Part shown: positions 1-7,598 of the stretch, piece by piece | Numbering within the stretch: position 1 is the first letter of the stretch | How the letters are laid out: each line of letters begins with the position of its first letter | NCBI GenBank assembly: GCA_964498395.1 | Contig: CAZCHE010000001.1 | Span: 558,001 to 622,000 of the forward strand | Direction: 5' to 3' | Source: Parapedobacter sp964498395 | GTDB lineage: Bacteria > Bacteroidota > Bacteroidia > Sphingobacteriales > Sphingobacteriaceae | Length of the DNA stretch: 64,000 nt | Made by a program: the position numbers and the translations under genes | The notes under the pieces: model-generated | Seen by the model: the letters and a program-made list of their open reading frames with translations, nothing else | Databases searched by the model: none | Told to the model about the DNA's origin: nothing

Positions 1-6
1 TAAATG

Positions 7-37
7 AAAAAGGCACCTTATAAAAAGGTGCCTTTTT
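7..37 (-). terminator. Intrinsic terminator of tRNA-Leu
   Basis: A perfect 13-bp inverted repeat (7-19 against 25-37) with a 5-nt loop. Read on the minus strand, the stem ends in a run of five T. It lies 9 nt past the tRNA 3' end, so it is the likely terminator of the tRNA transcript. The matching A-tract on the other side would also let it act in the plus direction. Confidence 0.85.
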
Positions 38-46
38 CATTTAATG

Positions 47-130
47 TGCCCGGAGAGAGACTCGAACTCTCAAGGGACTTCTCCCAACGGCTTCTGAGAC
101 CGCAACGTTTACCAATTTCGCCATCCGGGC
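47..130 (-). tRNA. tRNA-Leu (anticodon CAG)
   Basis: The minus strand folds as a class II tRNA of 84 nt. It has a 7-bp acceptor stem (GCCCGGA/TCCGGGC), a D arm with TTGG, and the anticodon loop CTCAGAA giving anticodon CAG, which reads the leucine codon CUG. The variable arm is long (GGGA-GAAG-TCCC), and the T arm is GAGAG-TTCGAGT-CTCTC. The discriminator base is A, as in leucine tRNAs. The 3' CCA is not encoded and must be added by CCA transferase. A consensus promoter lies upstream and a terminator downstream, so the gene looks like a single-gene transcription unit. Confidence 0.95.
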
Positions 131-164
131 GCACGATACTGATATCGTTTGTGTATAGCGGAGG

Positions 165-195
165 CAAATATAGGTTAATAAATGCCAATTATCAA
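165..195 (-). promoter_or_regulatory. Bacteroidota-type promoter of tRNA-Leu
   Basis: On the minus strand there is a -33 TTG (193-195), a spacer of 20 nt and a -7 box TATATTTG (165-172). This matches the known Bacteroidota sigma-ABfr consensus TTG / TAnnTTTG. The predicted start of transcription, near 158, leaves a short leader before the tRNA 5' end at 130. Confidence 0.8.
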
Positions 196-277
196 TCGTT
201 AATTTTCAAATTATTCGTAGGCATGTCATGACCTACCAATGTCGTCGACCATGATGATAGAAATCTTTGGCAGCAAG

Positions 278-475
278 TCACCGATCGGTCATCCGATCAT
301 CCACTAGTAGACTTGTCATTAAGTCATTATTCCACTCCAACGCCGCTTGTTTTTGTTTTAGTCGTTGGTTTTCCCCCTTCAATTTCGCCAATCGCGTGTT
401 CGGATCAAGTTGTACACCTTGTTTCTCATTGGAAACCATCGTCCTTTTGCCATTGATGTTATTTAGATTCTTCAT
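278..475 (-). CDS. Small hypothetical protein, possible transposase OrfA remnant
   Basis: A 65-aa reading frame from ATG at 475; a longer form would need GTG at 535. The C-terminal half is a leucine-zipper-like helix (KLKGENQRLKQKQ) followed by a short acidic tail. I do not recognise a family with certainty. The Leu/Lys/Glu-rich helix recalls the C-terminal zipper of IS3-type OrfA proteins, but no helix-turn-helix or OrfB is present, so this could be a remnant or a small native protein. A GATATTTG element at 563-570 on the minus strand could serve as its -7 box. The flanks (131-277 and 476-628) hold the tRNA promoter and nothing else that I can identify. Confidence 0.35.
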   Translation of the reverse strand: MKNLNNINGKRTMVSNEKQGVQLDPNTRLAKLKGENQRLKQKQAALEWNNDLMTSLLVDDRMTDR

Positions 476-628
476 GATCAAATATATTGAGGTTTTCTCG
501 ACTGTACACCTGACAGCGCATATTTTTTTATCCACAAATCACATTGGACTCGTATAACGATACAAATATCCGCGCTTTTTGAAGCGTTAACAATACCAAT
601 TTTCTGGTATTTTTGGTTTATTATTCCG

Positions 629-1795
629 TCACTTGATCAAGCGTGCGACAAACATACTATCCGAGCGGTGCCGATAACCGTGCAGTAGTTCCATTCGGTC
701 CACTTTCACCCCATATTGGGTTTGTAAATACCGAACCACTTCTTCGTTCTCCGCGGCAAATACGGAGCAGGTAATGTAAACAAGGGGTCTTCCGGGTTCC
801 AGGTGTTCCAGCACGTGGCTAGCCAATTGCTTTTGTAACGTGGCGAATCGGTCGATGTTACTTCCTTCGAACCAGGTAATCATTTCCGGTGTTCGCCCCC
901 AAGTCCCGGATCCCGTACAGGGCGCATCAAGGATGATGCCGTCAAACTGTTCGCCTTGTAAAATGATGTTGATATCTTTGGTGAGATCGATAATTTTCTT
1001 TCGATAAGATTTGATCCCGGCCGTCTCGAAACGTTCATCTAGGTTACGCAAGATGCTACTTCGGGTATCAGACACCAATAGATCGACACCCGGGTGGCGG
1101 TCAAGTAACAACAGTGACTTTCCGCCCGATCCAGAACAAGCATCCCACCACTTCTCCCCTTTTGCGGCCTCGAAATAATTTACGGTTTGTTGCGACGAGA
1201 AATCCTGCACTTCATATTTACCAGCGATTGCAGGGATACGATGCAATGCAGTACCGTTCGGCAATCCGACGGTAAACTCGCTCAATTGTTGGTAGGTAAT
1301 GCCCTCGCGGTCCAATACCTGAAGCACCTCTTTTTGATTGCCGCGTCTTAAACGGATGAACAAATCCGGTTGTTCAAACAAACTCAATAAAAAGGCATTT
1401 CTTTCAATACTGTCGGATAGATAGTTAGCATAGGGAAATACATCATCAAGATGAAAGCCAACGTGTTTTTCCAACAAGTTTACCTTTTCAGATACTGGTG
1501 CAGCATGGTACGGATAAAGTTGTGGAAAGAGCGATTGGACAATGGCGCTATCGGCACTGCACAGGAATTCGGCGGCTGCCAACCGTACTTCGAAATCGAC
1601 TGTTTCTAGCGCCTTTCCTATACGGAAGTAATTGTATGCCAAGCGTGATGCCATCCGTCGATCACTGGATCCCATTTGCCTGTTACGCTTATAAAAGCCT
1701 GTCAAGAAACGCGCTAAAGGCTCTCCCGGACTGCTGCGATAGACCTGTAGCAAACGCTCAACGGTACGGATTTGCTGATGTACCCGCTTTTCCAT
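629..1795 (-). CDS. RsmB/NOP family RNA (cytosine-5) methyltransferase
   Basis: A SAM-dependent m5C methyltransferase, probably acting on rRNA or tRNA. The N-terminal ~130 residues form a NusB-like helical RNA-binding region. The C-terminal half is a Rossmann methyltransferase with motif I (DACSGSGGKS), motif IV DAPCTGSG carrying the cysteine that releases the product, and motif VI TCSVFAAENE carrying the nucleophilic cysteine. I chose ATG at 1795, giving 388 aa, because it lies just after the stop of the upstream gene and gives the usual N-terminus of the family. An ATG at 1864 would add 23 residues overlapping the lipoprotein gene. The exact target base is not deducible from sequence. Confidence 0.9.
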   Translation of the reverse strand: MEKRVHQQIRTVERLLQVYRSSPGEPLARFLTGFYKRNRQMGSSDRRMASRLAYNYFRIGKALETVDFEVRLAAAEFLCSADSAIVQSLFPQLYPYHAAPVSEKVNLLEKHVGFHLDDVFPYANYLSDSIERNAFLLSLFEQPDLFIRLRRGNQKEVLQVLDREGITYQQLSEFTVGLPNGTALHRIPAIAGKYEVQDFSSQQTVNYFEAAKGEKWWDACSGSGGKSLLLLDRHPGVDLLVSDTRSSILRNLDERFETAGIKSYRKKIIDLTKDINIILQGEQFDGIILDAPCTGSGTWGRTPEMITWFEGSNIDRFATLQKQLASHVLEHLEPGRPLVYITCSVFAAENEEVVRYLQTQYGVKVDRMELLHGYRHRSDSMFVARLIK

Positions 1796-1814
1796 ACGAT
1801 CAGGAGATATGGGG

Positions 1815-3080
1815 TTAGTTAAGCGGCCGGAAATCTCCGTTGGTAAACCGGAGAATGGAAACATGGTTATTCACATACCCCCAAGCGGGGTTATATTCAA
1901 ACTTGAATGTATTGTGCAATCCATCATATTCTTCTTTCACGACATAGTCTCTGTACGACTCACCATACTTGGCCAATAAGCTTCCGAAATAGAAAGCGGC
2001 ATCATATCCTTTATACGCAAATTCCGTGGGGGGTATACCAAATTCCTGCTGGTACTGCTGGTCAAACTTGCGCACATCAGAAGCACCCTTATCGATGTAG
2101 TAAGAAGTGGTGATGTGTGTTTTAAGTCCAGCTAACCCATCTTGTTCTTCAAAATCTACCTTCGCCCAATTTGGGTGTCCAAACAATTGGATTTGATGCG
2201 ACAGCTCATCCTGCAAAGTATGTAGATGGGCTAAAATAGGGCTAATTTGGTATTTGTTGGTTGTTCCCAGTACAATCAGGTTCTTGCCTGACAGCCGTAC
2301 CCTACTTTCCAGACTTTCTTCGTCATGCACATCGACTACCGGGATGTTCTTGTATCGCTGCTTAATCTCCCTTCGTAAGGGGCTAAGAAATTGCTGGCTG
2401 CCCGCGTCTTCGGTCGTATAAAAGATCACGACGTCACCGGAGCGGTATTCTTTAGCAATTTGGGCAGCCAATGCTTCCACATGCGTGGAAATGGGTGCCG
2501 TGATCGTCACCAGATTTGGAAAGTTAAACTCCGACGGCATGCTAGCAGCCAATGGAGAAATCTGCAACGCTTGGTCAAGTGAAGCATTGAAACCAAATAC
2601 TTGGATTTCCTTTGGAAACACAGGGCCAACCACCAACGCAGCTTCGTGCACTTCTTCCAATTTGGCAATTCGAGCATTTTCACCTGCGTCATCCCGGGTG
2701 TCCAACACATTCACCCTGAAGTTGGTTCCGTCAGCCGCAAGCGCATCCAAACCGATCTTGAACCCTTGATAAAAATCCAAAGCCAATGCAGAGCGGCGGA
2801 TATCCGCTGAACTCGGCGCATGGGGATTGGCTTTATCCAGTTGAAAAGGAAGCAACAAGGCAATGCTCTTCACGTCAACCTTTTCTGTTTCCTTAGACGC
2901 AACCTCGTCTTTATCTTTCTCTTCGGGCTTCTCCGTTTTCGGTTCGACTTTGCTCCCAGCAGGACGTAATACCCGCACTTTGGGCGTACATCCGATGATA
3001 AACAACAAAAACGCTAAGCCAATAACAAACTTATTCCCACTCAATCGTAGCAGGTGGTTTCGAACTGATATCATAGACAA
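1815..3080 (-). CDS. Periplasmic-binding-fold lipoprotein (LpoA / ABC substrate-binding-like)
   Basis: A 421-aa lipoprotein. An N-terminal hydrophobic segment ends in the lipobox LFIIGC, followed by a Lys/Glu/Pro-rich linker of ~40 residues. Next comes a type I periplasmic-binding fold starting at VKSIALLLPFQLDKAN, with the LVVGPVFP strand typical of branched-chain amino acid receptors and of LpoA-type penicillin-binding-protein activators. No permease or ATPase gene is nearby, so a structural or regulatory role is as likely as transport. Its start overlaps the 3' end of guaA by 50 bp. A TTG codon at 3044 would give a more usual short signal peptide and a 14-bp overlap. It is probably cotranscribed with guaA and the methyltransferase. 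Confidence 0.75.
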   Translation of the reverse strand: MSMISVRNHLLRLSGNKFVIGLAFLLFIIGCTPKVRVLRPAGSKVEPKTEKPEEKDKDEVASKETEKVDVKSIALLLPFQLDKANPHAPSSADIRRSALALDFYQGFKIGLDALAADGTNFRVNVLDTRDDAGENARIAKLEEVHEAALVVGPVFPKEIQVFGFNASLDQALQISPLAASMPSEFNFPNLVTITAPISTHVEALAAQIAKEYRSGDVVIFYTTEDAGSQQFLSPLRREIKQRYKNIPVVDVHDEESLESRVRLSGKNLIVLGTTNKYQISPILAHLHTLQDELSHQIQLFGHPNWAKVDFEEQDGLAGLKTHITTSYYIDKGASDVRKFDQQYQQEFGIPPTEFAYKGYDAAFYFGSLLAKYGESYRDYVVKEEYDGLHNTFKFEYNPAWGYVNNHVSILRFTNGDFRPLN

Positions 3081-4581
3081 CCCTGTTTATCCCTTTTACA
3101 TGATTAATGATTTCATTGGAAATCTTCGCCAACAACTCGTAGGGTAAATGTACCCAATCAGCGGTCATCCCATCTAATGAGCCTACAGCACGAAGGGCAA
3201 CCACATGTTCGTAAGTACGTTCATCGCCCATCACCCCCACGGACTGTACGGGCAAGAAAATCGTGCCTGCTTGCCATACCTTGTCATACCATCCGGATTC
3301 ACGCAGGTTACGAATGTAAATCTCATCTGCTTCCTGCAAAATCCGTACCTTTTCGGCGGTGATGTCACCCAGTATCCGAATGGCTAACCCCGGGCCGGGA
3401 AATGGATGCCTACCCAAGATATTCGGAGCCACACCTAAGGCTTTCCCTACCCTACGCACCTCATCTTTGAAAAGGGTGTTAAGCGGTTCAACCACCTTGA
3501 GTTTCATGAAGTCGGGCAGGCCACCTACATTATGGTGTGATTTGATCGTGGCCGACGGCCCTTTGACCGATACCGACTCAATAACATCGGGGTAAATCGT
3601 TCCTTGGCCAAGCCATTTCACTTCCAGCCCTGCGGGCAATTCGGCTTGCACGGCATGGGCGGCTTCATCAAATTCATCGATAAACGCCGCACCGATGATT
3701 TTCCGTTTTTGTTCGGGCTCACTCACGCCAGCCAGTCGGCCATAAAATCGTTCCTTTGCATTCACTCCCTTGATATTCAAGCCCATGTGTTGGTATGATT
3801 CCAACACTTGCTCAAATTCCCCTTTACGCAATAACCCATGGTCTACGAAGATACAATGCAGGTTCTTGCCAATGGCTTGGTGCAATAACACCGCCGCTAC
3901 GGTGGAATCAACCCCTCCCGAAAGCGCCATGATCACATGGTCATCGCCCAATTTATCTTTCAGGGCTGCAACCGTGGTTTCAACGAATGTGTCGGCCGTC
4001 CACGAAGGTGTACAGCCACAGATATCGATGACAAAATTCTTAAGCAAGGTTGTTCCATCGGTACTGTGCGTTACCTCCGGGTGGAACTGTATGCCATAGG
4101 TTTGGCTACCTTTTATGTGATAGGCCGCCACCTTTACTTGATCAGTACTCGCGATGATCTCAAAATCAGCCGGAACGAGGGAGATGGTATCGCCATGCGA
4201 CATCCACACTTGGGAATCGACGGGGATATCAGCCAGCAACGGGGCCGAATGATCGACGTAATGGAGATTGGCCCTGCCATATTCACGAATAGATGACGCC
4301 ACCACCTCTCCACCGGAGTATTGTGCAATATACTGTGCGCCATAGCACACCCCCAATAACGGAGCGTGGTTTTGCAATGCCCTAAAGTCGATTTGGGGTG
4401 CGTCTTCCTGACGCACCGAATAGGGACTACCGGAAAGGATGATACCTTTTACCGTAGGGTCAAACTCGGGAAGATGATTATAAGGATGTATCTCACAGTA
4501 TACGTTCAACTCCCTTACCCTGCGTGCAATCAATTGGGTGTATTGGGAGCCGAAATCAAGAATAATGATTTTTTCTGGCAT
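3031..4581 (-). CDS. guaA: GMP synthase (glutamine-hydrolysing)
   Basis: Converts XMP, ATP and glutamine to GMP, the last step of guanine nucleotide synthesis. At 516 aa it has the usual length. The glutamine amidotransferase domain shows the triad Cys79 (GVCYGAQ), His167 and Glu169 (FHPEV). The ATP pyrophosphatase P-loop SGGVDS lies at 221-226, and the C-terminal dimerisation domain ends in the conserved KPPATIEWE. The partner gene guaB lies in the same window at 21.1-22.6 kb but in a separate transcription unit. Confidence 0.98.
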   Translation of the reverse strand: MPEKIIILDFGSQYTQLIARRVRELNVYCEIHPYNHLPEFDPTVKGIILSGSPYSVRQEDAPQIDFRALQNHAPLLGVCYGAQYIAQYSGGEVVASSIREYGRANLHYVDHSAPLLADIPVDSQVWMSHGDTISLVPADFEIIASTDQVKVAAYHIKGSQTYGIQFHPEVTHSTDGTTLLKNFVIDICGCTPSWTADTFVETTVAALKDKLGDDHVIMALSGGVDSTVAAVLLHQAIGKNLHCIFVDHGLLRKGEFEQVLESYQHMGLNIKGVNAKERFYGRLAGVSEPEQKRKIIGAAFIDEFDEAAHAVQAELPAGLEVKWLGQGTIYPDVIESVSVKGPSATIKSHHNVGGLPDFMKLKVVEPLNTLFKDEVRRVGKALGVAPNILGRHPFPGPGLAIRILGDITAEKVRILQEADEIYIRNLRESGWYDKVWQAGTIFLPVQSVGVMGDERTYEHVVALRAVGSLDGMTADWVHLPYELLAKISNEIINHVKGINRVVYDISSKPPATIEWE

Positions 4582-4585
4582 GGGC

Positions 4586-4593
4586 CAAAGGTA
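4586..4593 (-). promoter_or_regulatory. Candidate -7 box of guaA
   Basis: TACCTTTG on the minus strand fits the TAnnTTTG consensus but lies only 4 nt before the guaA ATG. If it is used, the mRNA would begin at or next to the start codon and be nearly leaderless. The -33 region shows TTC rather than TTG at the expected 20-nt spacing, so this is a moderate call. Confidence 0.4.
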
Positions 4594-4677
4594 CGGATAA
4601 GATACGAAAATATGAACAGGATATTCGCGGCATGAAACTCAAAAAACCACAAAGAAAGTGCGCACTGCGGCGTGAGA

Positions 4678-6123
4678 CTATTCTCCCTGTCCCTTCGGCG
4701 TCCAGTGGTCGGCATTCTTGATGCCCAGCTCCTTCGCGTTGAATACGGGATCCTTACCCGCATTACGTTGCATGCGATAATCGTTGAATGCCTTAATCGC
4801 GGGTTTACGCAATAAAAATATGGCGATCAGATTCAACCAAGCCATCGCGCCAACACCGATGTCGCCCAGTGTCCATGCGATCTCAGCTGTTTTTATCGTA
4901 CCATAGAAGGTAGCACCAAGTATAAGCAAGCGCAACCCCCAGATCGCCCATTTATTACGCCCATGTTTATCCAGATAGCTCAAATTGGTCTCCGCCATGT
5001 AATAGTATGCCATGATCGTGGTAAAGGCAAAGAAGAGCAATGCCATGGCAACAAACCCCGCACCCAGCGTGGGGAAATGATGTGCTACGGCATATTGCGT
5101 ATACTCGGCACCTATTTCCGCGCCGGGGATATATTCCACAATAAAATCGCCATCCGGGGCTTTGACATTGTATTGCCCGGTGAAAATAATCATAAACGCC
5201 GTCGCCGTGCAGACGAACAAGGTGTCTATGTATACGGAAAACGCCTGTACCAATCCTTGTTTCGCCGGGTGGGTCACCTCGGCAGCAGCGGCGGCGTGTG
5301 GGGCCGTTCCCTGACCGGCTTCATTGGAATAAATACCCCGCTTGACACCCCATGCTATCGCCATCCCAATAATACCTCCAAAAGCGGGTTCTAGGTTAAA
5401 GGCCGACCTGATAATCAGCCCTAACACCGAGGGTACCTCCCGAAAATTGAGTGCAATGATAATGACGGCCATGAGGATATAGGCCCCGGCCATGAACGGA
5501 ACAACGACTTCCGCCACCTTACCAATACGTTTCACTCCGCCCATGATGATTAATCCCAACAATAACACCAACCCGATGCCGGTGTACATAACCGGTATAT
5601 CAAAGGCGTTTTGCACACTCAGCGCGATACTATTGCTTTGCACGCCAGGCAAAAACACGGCTGTGCTCAGGACGGTGACAACGGCAAAAACCACGGCATA
5701 CCATTTTATGCCCAGCCCCTTCTCGATATAGAATGCCGGCCCACCGCGGTACTGCCCATCCTTTACTTCTTTATAAATCTGACCCAAAGTGGCTTCTATA
5801 AAAGCCGAGGCACTGCCCAAAAAGGCAATAACCCACATCCAGAAGATAGCCCCCGGTCCTCCCATCGCAATTGCCGTGGCAACCCCTGCAATATTACCCG
5901 TACCGATTCTGCCAGAAAGTGCGATGGCAAAGGCCTGAAAAGACGACACTCCTTTGGCGGAAGAGCTGCCACCGAACAATAGACGAACCATATCTTTGAG
6001 GTACCGTACTTGCAAAAATCGGGTAACCACTGAAAAATATACCCCCAGCCCTAAACATAGGATAATAAGGGCATCGCTCCAAATAACGCCATTAATCGCT
6101 TCGATAATCTTTTCCATCATCAT
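4678..6123 (-). CDS. Alanine/glycine:cation symporter (AgcS family)
   Basis: A 481-aa inner-membrane protein with about 11 hydrophobic helices. The sequence GRIGTGNIAGVATAIAMGGPG (split here as GRIGTGNIAG and VATAIAMGGPG, around residues 70-90) and the NEAGQGTAPHAAA stretch (around 270) are hallmarks of sodium:alanine symporters. It should take up alanine or glycine with Na+ (or H+). Two further in-frame ATG codons follow the first at 6120 and later, so the start is uncertain by a few residues. It ends 96 bp before guaA in the same direction. Confidence 0.93.
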   Translation of the reverse strand: MMMEKIIEAINGVIWSDALIILCLGLGVYFSVVTRFLQVRYLKDMVRLLFGGSSSAKGVSSFQAFAIALSGRIGTGNIAGVATAIAMGGPGAIFWMWVIAFLGSASAFIEATLGQIYKEVKDGQYRGGPAFYIEKGLGIKWYAVVFAVVTVLSTAVFLPGVQSNSIALSVQNAFDIPVMYTGIGLVLLLGLIIMGGVKRIGKVAEVVVPFMAGAYILMAVIIIALNFREVPSVLGLIIRSAFNLEPAFGGIIGMAIAWGVKRGIYSNEAGQGTAPHAAAAAEVTHPAKQGLVQAFSVYIDTLFVCTATAFMIIFTGQYNVKAPDGDFIVEYIPGAEIGAEYTQYAVAHHFPTLGAGFVAMALLFFAFTTIMAYYYMAETNLSYLDKHGRNKWAIWGLRLLILGATFYGTIKTAEIAWTLGDIGVGAMAWLNLIAIFLLRKPAIKAFNDYRMQRNAGKDPVFNAKELGIKNADHWTPKGQGE

Positions 6124-6260
6124 TCTCCAAGTTCAAAAAATTGGGTTGTACTATTTCCGTTGATAACAAAACACCCTTGCCATAACATCATGGATATTAC
6201 AGCAAAGGCGTATTCTATATGACACAGTGAGGTCCGAAAACCGGTTATAAACAATACGAA

Positions 6261-7340
6261 TTACAGCTTGCTATTCGCGTCAATGGCGTTCAATTCCTCG
6301 AATGCTTGCGTAAGTCTTTTCACAAAGCTGTCCTCTCCTTTACGCAACCATACACGGGGGTCGTAGTATTTCTTGTTGGGGGAGTCTGCGCCTTCTGGAT
6401 TTCCAATTTGGCTTTGCAGGTACGCTTCTTTACCTTGATAGTAGTTACGCACCCCATCCCAAAACGCCCATTGCATATCGGTGTCGATGTTCATCTTGAT
6501 GGCCCCGTACGAGATGGCTTCAGCAATTTCTTCAGGGGACGACCCCGAGCCGCCATGGAACACGAAATTAACCGGCTTTTCAGCAGACAAACCAAATTTC
6601 TCGCGGATATATACTTGTGAATTATGCAAAATGATGGGTTGCAACTTGACATTACCGGGCTTATACACCCCATGTACATTTCCAAAAGCTGCCGCAACGG
6701 TAAATTTATCGCTTACCTTATTCAATTCTTCATAAGCATAGGCCACTTCTTCGGGTTGTGTATAGAGTTTAGCACTATCTACATCCGTATTGTCTACGCC
6801 GTCCTCTTCCCCACCGGTGACCCCGAGTTCAATCTCCACGGTCATCCCAAGGGGCTTCATCCGCTCCAGGTATTGCGCGGATATCGCGATGTTCTCTTCA
6901 ATCGGTTCTTCTGACAAATCCAACATGTGGGATGAAAACAAAGGCTTTCCATGCTGTTGGAAGAAACGCTCACCATGGTCGAGCAAACCGTCAATCCACG
7001 GCAGCAATTTTTTAGCCGCATGGTCAGTATGCAGGATGACCGCAACACCATAGTGTTCAGCTAATAGGTGAACGTGGTGGGCAGCCGACACGGCGCCTAA
7101 AACACAGGCTTTCAAGTTATCGTTGTTCAATGATTTGCCCGCATAAAACTGCGCGCCACCATTGGATAATTGCACAATCACCGGTGAATTTACCGCCTTG
7201 GCAGTTTCCAACACCGCATTAATGGAATTTGTGCCGATGACATTGACAGCAGGCAAGGCAAAGTTATTGGCTTTCGCTACTTCAAACAACTCCTGAACGG
7301 CATCACCGGTCACAACTCCTTTAAAATCTTTCAAACTCAT
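6261..7340 (-). CDS. fbaA: Class II fructose-bisphosphate aldolase
   Basis: Zn-dependent cleavage of fructose 1,6-bisphosphate in glycolysis, and the reverse in gluconeogenesis. The 359-aa length is that of the E. coli FbaA type. Visible motifs are HTDHAAKKLLPW with the catalytic Asp and first Zn ligand, VEIELGVTGGEEDGVDN, GNVHGVYKPGN with a Zn-ligand His, FHGGSGSS with another Zn-ligand His and phosphate binding, and MNIDTDMQWAFW. All key residues are present. The gene stands alone; a weak -7-like TACTTTCG lies at 7372-7379. Confidence 0.97.
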   Translation of the reverse strand: MSLKDFKGVVTGDAVQELFEVAKANNFALPAVNVIGTNSINAVLETAKAVNSPVIVQLSNGGAQFYAGKSLNNDNLKACVLGAVSAAHHVHLLAEHYGVAVILHTDHAAKKLLPWIDGLLDHGERFFQQHGKPLFSSHMLDLSEEPIEENIAISAQYLERMKPLGMTVEIELGVTGGEEDGVDNTDVDSAKLYTQPEEVAYAYEELNKVSDKFTVAAAFGNVHGVYKPGNVKLQPIILHNSQVYIREKFGLSAEKPVNFVFHGGSGSSPEEIAEAISYGAIKMNIDTDMQWAFWDGVRNYYQGKEAYLQSQIGNPEGADSPNKKYYDPRVWLRKGEDSFVKRLTQAFEELNAIDANSKL

Positions 7341-7456
7341 GGTATATTAATATGTGGTTGTTTAATGGCCTCGAAAGTAGCAATTATTTTTTTAATTGTG
7401 TAATCACACCATTATTACTATAAGATAAATGAATGGCGGTAGCCAAAAAGGATATG

Positions 7457-7550
7457 GAACACAGATGACACGGATAGGGCAGATTAACACAGATTGCTTA
7501 TTTTGTTTGACAATTAATGTATTTGAAATCTGTGAGCATCCGCGTTCTAT
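7457..7550. repeat. Imperfect inverted repeat built on the ACAGAT/ATCTGT motif
   Basis: The left part reads GAACACAGATGACACGGAT and ATTAACACAGATT. The right part reads AATCTGTG and ATCCGCGTTC, roughly the reverse complement. Similar ACAGATTAACACAGAT strings recur in intergenic regions of many bacteria, including Bacteroidota, so this is probably a dispersed repeat. It fills most of the 258-bp gap between fbaA and the next gene; I see no gene here. Confidence 0.5.
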
Positions 7551-7598
7551 TTTTCTCGTCTTTAGACCTCCCCATAACCTAGGTTTTACAACAAGCGT

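Noticed and set aside
1498..1818. 106-codon plus-strand frame inside the rRNA methyltransferase gene
   Set aside because: It lies wholly opposite a gene with clear family motifs and shows no protein features of its own.
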